Origin: Branchiostoma floridae | Taxonomy: Eukaryota; Chordata; Leptocardii; Amphioxiformes; Branchiostomatidae | DNA: 64,000 nt | Assembly (NCBI RefSeq): GCF_000003815.2 | Contig: NC_049992.1 | Location: 8,805,671-8,869,670, forward strand | Direction of reading: 5' to 3' | Shown: positions 21,729-33,199 of the stretch, in pieces | Layout: each line of letters opens with the position of its first letter | Numbering within the stretch: the stretch's first letter is position 1 | The notes under the pieces: model-generated | What the model was told of the DNA's origin: nothing | Seen by the model: only the letters and a program-made list of their open reading frames with translations | Databases searched by the model: none | Program-made: the position numbers and the translations under genes

Positions 21729-22773
21729 GTAAGCATTTCAGTTATATCGTTACTCTTTTAAACATATTCAAACCTGTACTTTGAATTGATCACTTCTGCA
21801 TAACAACAATATTATGTCTGTGGACACCTTTGGTATTGTTCTTATGATCCAATTGTTAAGATTACTGGCTGCCAGGTATGAGTGCTGGTACAAAAATTCT
21901 GGTGCAGGTTGGGTTTTGTACCCCCCCTAGCATTGTCGTGCTGTCAACAGGATTTCCATTAAAAATTCAGGGGACAGAAAAAGATTCAGGCTGGCTAAGA
22001 CATTGCGGCATGCTATATATAGCTACTTTGGTTTCTTCCCTACACAACTTACTGTTTGTTATGGTTTCAGCTCTGGTCTAGGCTCTTCTCATTTCATACT
22101 TGTCAGCACTTCGGAAAACCACAGGACTGTGTTGTTTTGTAAACAAAACATGGAGCACGTGGGTGGTCATGACTAAAATATAGAGATTGTTTTCTGCTAT
22201 ATGGTTTCTCAATATGTCCCTCTGCTGGCTTGCACATGTTTGATGCCCAGCATTTTTTTCACAAAGATGAGGCCAAGTAAAGAGTCTGATTTTACATGCA
22301 AGCTTTATTGGAGAATTCAGCAGCTTAAAACACTTAGCTTACCAGAGGTGTTATCCCCAAATGACCTCAGGTATCTATCCTTATAGCTGTGACGTTTTTG
22401 AGCTCTGATGATTACGTTAAGTTGTGTCTCACCCTGGCTGTCTTACGGTTCCTTGAGGTTGTCCTGAAGCAGTTCACTCCTCAATGTTAAGATTACTGCC
22501 ATTGAATTAGAATATATATGTAAATTCCATATCAGATTTCTAGTATATTAATCCTTAGTCTGTTCTCTCCATGGCCTCATGAGATGTTGCTCCCAATAAT
22601 TTTTTTTTTCATATCTGAAAGCACAATAATCCTTTGCTAAGACAGCGTATTATGATTTATATGCATGATATTGTATAATATCAACATCTTTGTAGCTTGT
22701 AGCTTTATAGGAATTTATATTGCTAGTGGGCTCATGAGCACGTCTTTTAATATCATGTATCTTGTCATTACAG

Positions 22774-23503
22774 GAAAGGACACAATGCAGGGCAGCAGAT
22801 CAAAGAGCTTCAGAGCTGCAACAGATTCTGGCAAGACAAAACTTTTCACTAGATCTTTGAGGCGGACCCAAGGTAGTTCTGACATAATAAAGCATGCCGG
22901 TATCAGTACAGGTTCCAGTACTGGTACCAGTATCAGAACCAGTACCAGTACCAGACCTGTAAGACAGACTGTGGTACCAGGCACTGCTGAGTTGGCACAG
23001 GGTACCAATATCAGTACCAACATCAAGAACAGTACCAAGTCTGTGAGGCAAACGGTTGTACCAGTCACTGCTGAGGTGATGAGACAAGGCACCAATGCCG
23101 GTATCAGTGGCAGTACCATCAACAGTTTTGGTACTGGTACCAACTCCAGTAAAGGTACCAGGTCTGTGAGGCAAACAGTTGTACCGATCACTGCTGAGGT
23201 GATGAGACAAGGCACCAATGCCGGTATCAGTGGCAGTACCATCAACAGTTGTGGTACTGGTACCAACTCCAGTAAAGGTACCAGGTCTGTGAGGCAAACA
23301 GAGGTCCCAGGTACCACTGAGATGACTCAAGATTCCAGTACCACGTTTGTGCGGCAGACTGCTGAGATGACCAGTACCAGGTCGGTGAGGCGGAAGCTTG
23401 TCCACAACGCGTGCTGCGGCTGTGGGTTCACCGTTCCGGCTGACAGTGAGCGAGTCTCAGTGCAGGGTGAGGTCTACCACTCGGCGTGCTTCAAGTGCAG
23501 GAG
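22774..23503 (+). CDS. LIM-domain protein exon with SVRQT repeats and first LIM zinc finger half
   Basis: Acceptor cttgtcattacag at 22773; donor gtaagt after 23503 (phase 2). ATG at 22785 has A at -3 and may be the start; it gives 239 codons. Residues 1-200 are Ser/Thr/Gly-rich, with repeated (R/K)SVRQT(V/E)VP...AEVMRQGTN motifs; the DNA repeats with a 123-bp (41-residue) period at 23040, 23163 and 23286. The C-terminus reads CCGC...VYHSACFKCRR, that is C-x2-C-x18-H-x2-C-x2-C, the first zinc site of a LIM domain. The LIM continues in exon 40693-40725. LIM domains bind protein partners, often at actin structures. The spacing resembles the EPLIN/LIMD2 type of LIM, but the gene is not recognised. 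Antisense frames over this exon are repeat shadows. Confidence 0.8.
22900..23340 (+). repeat. coding minisatellite inside the LIM-protein exon
   Basis: A (CAGTAC)-type short repeat at about 22910-22955, and a 123-bp unit starting tctgtgaggcaaac at 23040, 23163 and 23286. The first two full units differ at only a few bases, including one Phe/Cys change. All periods are multiples of three, so the frame is kept. Confidence 0.85.
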
Positions 23504-25037
23504 GTAAGTTCATCTGAGATATGAAAGAATCTTAGAATGACATAAGGAAGAATTTTACGGCAAATAAACTTTTATTTTAAGCCAATACTGTACACATTCC
23601 CCACAACAGGTGGATTGATGGCTATGTGGAAGACATAGCAGGACACGTATATTGAGGAAGTTAAGATGTTAAGAGGAGGTAAAGAATAAAAGGACAGAGG
23701 AGTATCTGATTATCAAGATGTCTCAGTAATAGCAGTAAACGAGTGCCCTCTAGCAAGCTGTGGTGGTATAGCAGTGCACAGTGTGCATAAAAATGATTTC
23801 AAAATCCCATCGCAACATCTATTCTGTCAGAGCTAGCTTACAGCAATTAAGCTGTAACATTGCCTCCCAGAAGTTATCAAGTGCAGATGATAACTTCAAG
23901 TATCTATTTATCATGAATGCAGTATGGCTCACTCAGGTAAAGTTGTTATGATATAAATAAGGAAGATTTCAAAGGGCTCATTTCAAAGGACTAACATAAT
24001 GCTATTTATAGCGCATTAGTCAGACACTACCATGATACATCTACATTGTACCAGCAGACACAGATGTCTTGGAACAGAAAATTTACATTTTCTAAAAAGG
24101 AAATGAACGCACAGGAAGGATGGCTGGGAGGATAAGACGATGATTGTAACAAAGCAGAGCTGACTGTATGAGGAAGTTCTGTTGTGTTACAATGTAGGGG
24201 TGGAAGTGCTTTGCTCTAGATTAAGGCTTAAAGGAGGAAAATCTTGTACTAGTGTAGTACTGTAGTCTGCAGTTACTGTGAATTGGATGTGTATCACACT
24301 GATTTTAGGATGAGGTTGATGATATAGGTTCAGGCTATCTTTAATTTTCCATGAGTGATTGAATTATGACATATCAGAATTCAAAGATAGACTCTTTCTC
24401 TTTCAATATAGCAGGAAATTAAACAAATTTACTTGCAAAAGACAAGACTGAGAATGACTGTAAAATACTGGTACATAAGCTAGTGGTGGTTTAGATCATT
24501 GAAAGTTGGTTGTTCTCAAAATAAAGATGACTAACAAAAGAATTCATTGGAGACCATTTAAGGTTGATTGTAGGAATGTTGGTAAGAAAAAAGGGAAAGG
24601 TAAAAAGTAGGAGTAAGGGAAAAAACAACAACAGAATATCCTAGTCAGAAAATAAATGCTGTTTTAATCAGTGTTAAGAGTTGAAAGCTGGAAGTAGTGC
24701 AAGTAATTTGATGTGACAGATTCTGTCAGCTCACACCCTCTAGCCGCCATGGTTTGGCTCAGTCTCACCTGGGATCCACAGCAGACCTCAGATCCTTCCT
24801 CCCTCTGAGACTGCCATGGCGGAAGTCAACTATCTCTTCAAGAAATGTGACCTCTTCCTTCTAACCACTACATGTTGGGAGGAAGTGTTTCTTAATGTAT
24901 ACATTGTAAAATGACCTGAGGTCAATGGCTTCGAAACTCTACCTTGCCAACGAGTATGAAAGAGAAGATACTAGAAAGTTTAAAAAAAAACCTTTTGACT
25001 ATTTATTCCTCTTTATCAGTTTTTAAAAAAAAAAACT
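23504..25037 (+). other. LIM-gene intron, first part
   Basis: AT-rich, no coding signal. A short imperfect inverted repeat around ccgccatgg / ccatggcgg lies at about 24744-24825. Confidence 0.5.
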
Positions 25038-25045
25038 GTCTGCTT

Positions 25046-26039
25046 TAGGGCTGGATACCGGTTCGGCTGGACCGGTTTATACCGGTACAACATCCGGGAA
25101 CCGAGTCCAAAAAACCGAAAGTCATGAACCGGTTTTTTTGGACCGAATCTAAAAAAATCAAGAAATCTATTGTATATGGAGATCCCACTATTACTTTGGC
25201 AATGAAAGGCAAAAATACCCATGAATCAAACAAGATTAGCCAACAATAAATTTATATTCGTTGATCTGTGTAACTGTTGCTTCCATTTAAGTCAACAATA
25301 AAAATGCGCTACGAAAAAATAACAAAAAAACAAAACAAATTCAATCACGACACGAGGTACGCACCGAGTTTGAGTGGAAAGTTCCTCAAATATCCTCGTA
25401 AATTTTCACTCTAAATGAAGAATCAGCGCTCAGAAAAAATAATCATGGGGCAAACAACATTTCTTCTTTCTTGTGCATGTGTATTCAATCCATATTTCAG
25501 AGTTTGAAGCGTATCTATGTCGCCTTGAAGAAAGAAACTTCAGCGCCCGACGAAAACAACAAGCCGCCATGTTAGATGTATTGTCAGTATGGTCGCAAGG
25601 TGGCGTTGTTTGGAGTTTTGCTGCGACGTGATTGGCTGAAGTTGCTATATTCTCGCGTGGTTTGGTGAGAACCCACGAGACTTGTCGGGGGATTCAACAC
25701 GATGGCGCTTGTTTTTCTCCGGCGGAAAGGTTTCATTCTTCGGGCTACTTATTTTGCGCCTCAAACTCGGAAAAATGGATTGAATACATGCTCATAAGAA
25801 GGAAAGAAATGTTGCTTGTCCCATGATTAATTTTTCTGTGAACTGATTCTTCATTTAGAGTGAAAATTTACGAGGATAGTTGGGGAATTTTCCACTCGAG
25901 CTCGATATGTACCAACCTCGGCCTCCGCGGAATATCGACAGGGACAGGATCCGGTTCAGGTTCAGGTCCGAACCTGAACCGGATCCTCTGGACCTGAACC
26001 TGAACCGGACCTGATCAAGCAAAAAGGTATCCACCCCTA
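25046..26039. mobile_element. 994-bp hAT-like element with long internal palindrome
   Basis: Ends TAGGGCTGGATACCGG and ...GGTATCCACCCCTA; perfect 8-bp target duplication GTCTGCTT (25038-25045 and 26040-26047). The interior has two inverted arms of about 140-155 bp (25373-25512 and 25753-25907). The right end carries the same GGACCTGAACC repeats as the shorter copies at 54059, 56365 and 63208. No transposase; the small open frames are not meaningful. The 8-bp duplication is the hAT signature. Confidence 0.8.
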
Positions 26040-26047
26040 GTCTGCTT

Positions 26048-29000
26048 ATTTTACCAAGGAAAAGAATGATAGTAATGAAATTGTGTCTGTAATGCAAAAG
26101 GACACATTGAATGTATGGAATACTCTCCCTTGTAGTTTACTATACTAATTATGTACAGTCTACTTGGTAGAATTTAGGAAGCGTGTATATTTAAAGATAC
26201 AATCTTTGGTAATCTAGCAAGTCCAACTTTAAGATCCAGGGTCAGTGGGTAACCCATGAAGGTCAACTGTATCCTTTTCTGTACAAAAGGAGAAAATTAC
26301 AATTCCATCCCAGGTCACACACCACAGACCTTCCACAGATCAGGGCTGGGGAACTTCCTCTGCTGTGGATTTGGCAGGAAGTCTTCTGGTGCACCAGAAT
26401 AACTTAGTATAGTAACATGTTTAACGGGTAGTTCCATGGTTAGGCCATAACAATTAACATTCTTGGATCATTTCAACATAGATACAGGGGAATAATATAT
26501 CAAACATAGGACTGAAAGAAAACTTGAACCTGACCCTGAAACTGTATATAAAAAGATGCAGACTGCTCCTCCAGGCTCTGTTGTGCTTTTGATCTTTTTG
26601 TTCCACACTATCCTCCCAGAAACAACCATTTTAAGTGACAGGGCCTGACATTGTCCGATTCCAAGGAAACAAAGCTAATTAAGTTTGAGAATGAGAATAA
26701 CAAATATATTTTGTTGGTAGAACAGGTAAATTTTCTTGTTACATTCATCTACTTCACCTTAAGATTGAAAAAAAGTTATCTGTAGTTATAGGCATCATAG
26801 ATAAGCTTATCTATGCAACCAGGACACTAAGCTTTTTATTGTCTGTTGGATACTGATACTAGCTTTTAAGATATTATACCAGATATATGGCAAAAGTTTG
26901 TATCTTTGAGCTTCCTTTTTTCTTTCTCTGTGGGCCACATTTTGTTTCACAGTACAGTAACTTTCTATAAACAGTGAGTTGGTTTGCTTGTGCTTAATGG
27001 AAAGCTTCCAGGCCCAGCCATGTGGGGCAGTACTGTTTCAGGCTGAGTTCCTTATCTGTGTTATCAGCCTGGTAATGAGTGTGGGGGTTGCTATGAAGGC
27101 AACCAGAAATCACTGCAGTCAGTTCTGTGCTGAAAGCAAGTCTGGGAACAGTTATCACTGAAGAGCCACTGCACATCAAAAAAGTTACCACCAGAACGCA
27201 GAGATGGCAGAAGGGGGAAAACTTCGCAAGAGGTCTAACTCTGTAGCGGCAACTCTGTATGTATTGGAAGTTTTTGTTTATTTTTGGTGTTAGTGATTCT
27301 CTTGACTCTTTAGGAATTTGGTTGCTATGTTCTGTTAGAAAGTGCAGTCAAACTTGTCTATTAGCTGGCCACACAAGTAGCTAAAGTAACTATGCGCTGG
27401 GTTGAACTTTTTAATACATAGAATGCCAATTGTCTGTATTGAATACATGTAGTTACTCATACCAGTAGAATAGACTTTAAAGTAATACACAATTGTAAAA
27501 AAAAAAACAGTTGATATCTTGCCATACGTAAATGGTAGTGGTACTAAGATATATGAAGTTAAATACATTGTAGCACAGGGAAATTTCCATGCTACATTTG
27601 TTAAGACTTAAGAGCGCATGTTTCATAACTTTCTTCTTTGTTTATTATTGGTGAGCTCAGCACAAATATACATGACGTTTTGTACTTTTCATGATTTAGG
27701 TTTCGTTGTACTGTAGACATACTACTGTAGACAGAGGTATTTAGGCAGCACTCTCTGATATTGGTGCTGTCATGGTCTGTACAATCAGTCATACTGACTG
27801 TCCTTTCTGTGGCATGTTGGCAGAATGCTTGAGTTGATAACAAGACACAGAAGACTTGTTGCAATGAGAGATGTGTCCCTCATCCATGAAACATTGTAGA
27901 TGTCTTTCTTTTCTGTGCCGATTCTGGGTTGCTCGAAAAAGGAAAAAGCATTCTTCTGTTCTCAAACTCCACATTGTTGTTTTACAAAGAGATGTTATCA
28001 AGGGAAAAACTGTGGCCGCAAATCTTGTTCAAGTTGTTGTTAAAAAAGGTACCAAAAAGTTTATTGAACCTATAAATGAAACTGTTTGTAATTTCATTGG
28101 CTTTATACTTTTTTAGTAAAAAGTGATTGATGGCGAATGCCCAGAAACGTCCATTCCGGAGAAGTCCATTGCTGCACAGATCTCAAGTTTTTTGCTTGGT
28201 TAGAATATGTCAAGGGTATCATAGAAAGTGACAATTGATAGAAAATATGCTAAATCGCATCTGTTCCAAAAATGAAAGATGTCCAGGTGCACTAACTTTG
28301 ATACTATCTCAGTTGCTGAGTGACTCTCTGCTTAGAAAAGTTAGAAATAAGGTACATGTAGGTTAACCGTTAAGTGTTAGTTCAAGAGGTGAGATTTTGT
28401 CTTGCAGACTTTTGTCTGTGGGTGGTTTGATAACATCAACTGGGAGGAGATTACTTTGTTCTGTTGACAAAACAGAGACAGTAGACCACAAGAATGTTTA
28501 GCCTCACCTTGACAGTACAATTGGGACCAACCAATTACTGCTATTGATACAGATACAGATAATACTTCTAGTGTATTATTTGCAGCCAGTAGATACCCAA
28601 TTTTTAGCAATGAGGCTGATTTACGTGCCCGAGGCACCTGCTCTAACATGGACCCCTGTTTTGCGTCCCTTCTGAAAGACAAATTTGTGAATTCTTGAAC
28701 TATCGCTGAGTGGAACTTGTTGCTATTATGCAAATACTGTAGGGGCATCCTCAGCAGAGCTTACAACTAGATGTTCAAAGGTTAGGTGTGATAGGTCGTT
28801 CAGTGTAATATAACCAGCTGCTGCCACTCTACGTACCTGCGAAGCTGATGTGTTGCGCTGAAGGGCTGATCGGTTACACATACACAGAAAGAAGCAGTCT
28901 GTCAAGTCTGTTTCTATTGGGCCACAATAATCTAATTAGTTTAATTAATTGAGTCTTCAGGCGGTTGGATTGAAAAGGTAAATACTGAACTGGACTGTCA

Positions 29001-29690
29001 ATGTCATAACAAGGTGTCAGGTGAGTCCATATCTTCATACTCACAGTTTTGAGGAAGTGAATATTGATGCAATTTCTCCCATCCTGGTTACGTAAATGCA
29101 GTTGTGATAATTGACTGACAAATATAGTCTCTACCAGACTCCCGCCTGGCCGAATAGTAACAGGAGACTTACCTTTAAGACCAAGTTAGGAATAAAAGCC
29201 TAGTGGGAGTTAATTGGCCTAGGACTAGTAGGAGTGAACTGACCGGCCTAACTTGATAAACTGCAAAAGACTAAATGAGATTCCATGGCAACTTATTTGT
29301 CCCTTTTTGGCCAAATTCTTCTCTTTTTTTCATCCAGTCTGCTTGGAGACTATGACAAGTTAGTACATGTACTTAAGGTAGTCTATATGAAGATTAACTG
29401 TCTTGCCAAGAACCCTCCCATGCTAACAAGTTAAGTATGGCAACAGGCACTAAAACTGTAACAATGTTCCCTTGGCAGGACCTAATAGATGGCCCACAAT
29501 CAGGGGTACTTAAGCCAGGTGGTCAAAGGGTCCTCCTGGCTCCTTTGTTCCTATGTGACCATGAATAGACTGCTGTAGACAAGTCAGTTGTTACTAGGGA
29601 GGGATGGTTGTAGATTTAGCATGAGTCAGGCTTTGTCTAATACCTTTCCAAACAGAACTAATGTTTTACAAAGTGATGCTTGATAAAAAC
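26048..29690 (+). other. LIM-gene intron, second part
   Basis: No coding exon recognised. Contains a fragment of a dispersed repeat (28811-28890) and a homeodomain-type AT motif cluster (28931-28952). Confidence 0.5.
28811..28890. repeat. dispersed repeat ccagctgctg...tgcgaagctg, copy 1
   Basis: Shares aaccagctgctg, cctgcgaagctg and tgtgtt with 38329-38400, each followed by CAGATA-type runs or acacata sequence. Family not named. Confidence 0.55.
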
Positions 29691-29905
29691 TAACGCTAGT
29701 TCCCCTTTATCCGTGGGGTAAAACCTATATACAGTATTATATAATACTAAGTACATGTATCCACTGGTTTAAAAGACATGGTATTTAGGGATGTCAAGTT
29801 GATGGACGGTGGTTTCAAATTGCAATATTTTCAAACTATTGCAGTTTGAAGCCACTATCCATCGACTTTCTTATCCGTAAATACCCTGTTTTGTAGATAC
29901 ACGTG
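29691..29905. mobile_element. palindromic foldback MITE, copy 2 (right end degraded)
   Basis: Starts taacgctagttcccctttat; arms contain tatttagggatgtcaag and ggacggtggtttcaaattgc with their complements; the right terminus is no longer recognisable after about 29905. Confidence 0.75.
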
Positions 29906-32287
29906 ATTATTACAGAACGTGTCACTTAATGCAGACAGAACATATGCAGTAGATTGTTCATTTCTTGACAAAGACTGGAGTTAGACAGTCAATAAAGTAA
30001 ATTTTGGTGTTGGCATTTATAGTTAAACTTTGTTGTTGACTTCAGAATGTTTCTCTGTTAGTATTACTGTACTTTGATTTTGCACTTGCAAACATGGTTA
30101 AAGTGGCTGCGGCACTTTGTAGATAATGTTCACCTGAAACTTCTGCATATAGTCTGCAGTATTCTTTGGCTTGAGTCCAATTTCTGTATGTCATAACCCA
30201 CTGAGCAATGTGTTGTGAAGGACATGTTGCGCTATGAGTGCATTAATTCATCATTATCTTGTACACCTGGCTGAAGTTATGGTAAACACTTGAGTAGCGT
30301 GTCAAACATCGCTGGAACATTGGACCTTCCCCCACTTCACAGCTTTGTCAGCAACAATCATAAATTTAGAAGTGCCAAGGTCATTTCTGGATGAGCTGCT
30401 TTTAATTCTTCAGAGTTAGATGTAGAAATTAATTGTCCGAGGTAGAGGAGAATGCTGCCTCAACAGTATCAAAAGAGCCCCCCTTTGACAATGGCACAAA
30501 CTGCAGGTTCTTAGTCATTTTGTATTGAAGTGTCTGAAAAAGGAGTTCGTGGAAACTACCTTCGTGCGTCATCCTCCATTGAGTGTGGTAAACCCAACAA
30601 TAGTTTTTTTCACATCTCCTTTTTAGAGTTTAGAATTTACTTTGGCATTCTATGACAGTAGTATTCATTTTCCAACATTTTTTTCTCTATTTATGGCACA
30701 TATGTTCTCATTTTTACAATGAATATGGTCGAAATTTTGTTTGTTTGTTTTGGAAAAGGACAAAATTGATACCTGCACTCATATAATCAAATCAACATGG
30801 CCTAAATAACCAACAAATTGAATTTTTGTGACCTTAGATACAAGTGAGACACAAGCATTATCTTAGCTCTCCATAATTTTTGTATGGGATAAAACAAGCT
30901 TGTCATTTATCTGGTTTGGCCCGCAAAGCCAACAAAGTTATGATAAAGCTCATTCTTTCTTTATCTGTCATAAAATGTCTCCAGAGACCAAGCTGTTATT
31001 TTCCCATTAAGCCTGCTGACCGCTGAAAATGCTTTTAGAGCTTTTATCACTGTAAACCTAACAGTTTACAGGGTAGACGTGTGGAGATAATGTTGTTGAC
31101 AGAAATTTCATCAAATACTGATTATAGCCCAGCCTGCAGTACCGTGAGAATATGGCAGGTGGTTCTTGGAGCCAGACGAGAGAATTGAGATAAGCTACAT
31201 GTTTTAACAACAAGAAAGGCCCTAGACAACATAGTACTTAAATTAAATGTTGAGGTTTCTGAACTTTTGCAACACAGTACATGTGTACTTTTATATTCAG
31301 CTATGATATTTGAAATTTTATAAAATCGTTAATTTGTAGTGATCATCCATGTGAAATGTTGTTTACCAAATATCTTTTCACCTTAGTACAGGTATAAATA
31401 GGTATAAATTCAACATAAGTTCAGGTATTATGGGCTTAATTTGAGAGACAGACGAGAGTTAGTGTATCTTAGACAAACGTAACGTTAGCTGGTACACATC
31501 TGTTATTTACTTGGTTTGTTTCACTGTCTTATTACTTTTGAGTCAAGAGTCTTGAAAACAAATATTTCCATTGCTGTGGCCTGACATATGTCAATGTAGT
31601 TAAGTCTTTGACAGTTAAATGAATAGATATAAAGGTAAAGGTCACTCCAGAAGTGACCTCTGCTTTAAGGTGAAAAAGGCCTGAGAACACTACAGAAGGT
31701 TTTAGGAAGTAGAGTGAGGTATACGTATGCCAGTTTGAGTAGGGGAGGGCAACAGTACAGTATGGTAAGGAATGCTATTCTTCTGTAGTAGGCCAGAATG
31801 TTTTAGTCACTTGGATTCGTTGGAAAACAACACAAAGACATAGTTTTAATGTTACGGCTGTCTTGTTTTCCATCTAAAGTGGTGGTCTTTCCTGTATGAA
31901 TTGCTGAAAGACATATGCAAATTTGGAAAAATGATTTTCAGACAGATTTTACAACAAACTGTTCTGTGATGTTGAAGTCTAACTGGCAAGCTGACATCTG
32001 GAAAATATGATAAGTATGATGTTACTGAAATGTACTTTTGACTTTTGCATTCTATCTTGATTATATGAAAATCGTATGAAAACAGATCATGGGGTAGAAA
32101 GCTGAGAATTGGATACTTTACTACTTTGTAAGTTATTTTTTTTCATTGAAACTGTTTGTACTACCATAAAGACGTATGTTAAGTTGTGGTTTACGACCCA
32201 GGTGCAAACTGTATGACTTACATGTAAACCTTAACAGTCAAACTATATAAGTCACGCAATATTGAACCCAAGTACACTATTTGGGCT
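29906..32287 (+). other. LIM-gene intron, third part
   Basis: No exon recognised. A cluster of five GATA motifs at 30907-31090 is the only structure noticed. Confidence 0.5.
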
Positions 32288-32505
32288 TAACGGTTGTTCA
32301 CCTTTATCCAAGGATAACATATTCGTTGTTTGTAAGAAAAAATGTACTTAGGTATATAAAGTCGACGGACGGTGGTTTTAAATCAGAACATTTTGAAAAT
32401 ATTGAAAATTTGAAACCACTGTCAGCAGACTTAATACTCCTAAATGTGCTGTTTTTAAAGACAACGGATAAAGGTCACCCCATGGATAAAGGTGAACTAG
32501 CGTTA
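32288..32505. mobile_element. palindromic foldback MITE, copy 3
   Basis: Begins taacggttgttcaccttta, ends ggtgaactagcgtta; arms pair over most of their length through ggacggtggtttnaaat and its complement. Both ends present, 218 bp. Confidence 0.85.
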
Positions 32506-33096
32506 CATGGTACATGTTTTTGTGACATGTAGTTGAGTTTACATCTGTTAGTTACACCACACAGCTGTGTACCAAGCTTCTTTACTTCTTTACTTAGCAC
32601 AATGCTGGAAAGGAACAAATTAAATAGTTTGACAAGTTTCAATTATGATGATTGACAAGTTAACTAAAGAGATGGAAAAACAACATCCGGGTTTTGACAT
32701 TTTGGATGTCACTGAGAGTGTCACTGACGAAAGGTATTGGATTCTACCTGGAAAAGTCTGTCCGTTTCCAAAACCATATCCAGTTGCTTCAGTAGTTGCT
32801 ATTTGGCGTATCTTATTGACCTGGATGTATTGTATAACCTTCATCGATGGACCTTTTGGATGGTCTCGATCTTTCATTATAAGCCCATATCTATGCCATG
32901 CCTTAGTCTCCATACATACATGTATGTACTAGTAACCAAATAAACTAGCCCCACCCCCACCCCCGGACCCTTTACAGGAAACCAAAGGAAGCTCTCCTTT
33001 TAAGTGTATAGAAAGGAAGGAAATAATAATGTGTGTTGATTTATTTCTGTTTGAATAAGTCCCAACTTTCCCCATAAAAATATACAAGAGACACAT

Positions 33097-33196
33097 NNNN
33101 NNNNNNNNNNNNNNNNNNNNNNNNNNNNNNNNNNNNNNNNNNNNNNNNNNNNNNNNNNNNNNNNNNNNNNNNNNNNNNNNNNNNNNNNNNNNNNNN
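33097..33196. other. assembly gap (100 N)
   Basis: Exactly 100 unknown bases, a conventional placeholder for a gap of unknown size. It lies in the LIM-gene intron, so an exon could be hidden here. Open frames drawn through it are meaningless. Confidence 0.98.
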
Positions 33197-33199
33197 CGC

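Noticed and set aside
22715-23405. Two 200-codon minus-strand frames opposite the LIM exon
   Set aside because: Repeat-driven shadows of the 123-bp coding units; the + strand has splice sites and a LIM signature.
24744-24825. Possible MITE from ccgccatgg / ccatggcgg inverted match
   Set aside because: Short, gapped pairing with no target duplication; too weak to call.
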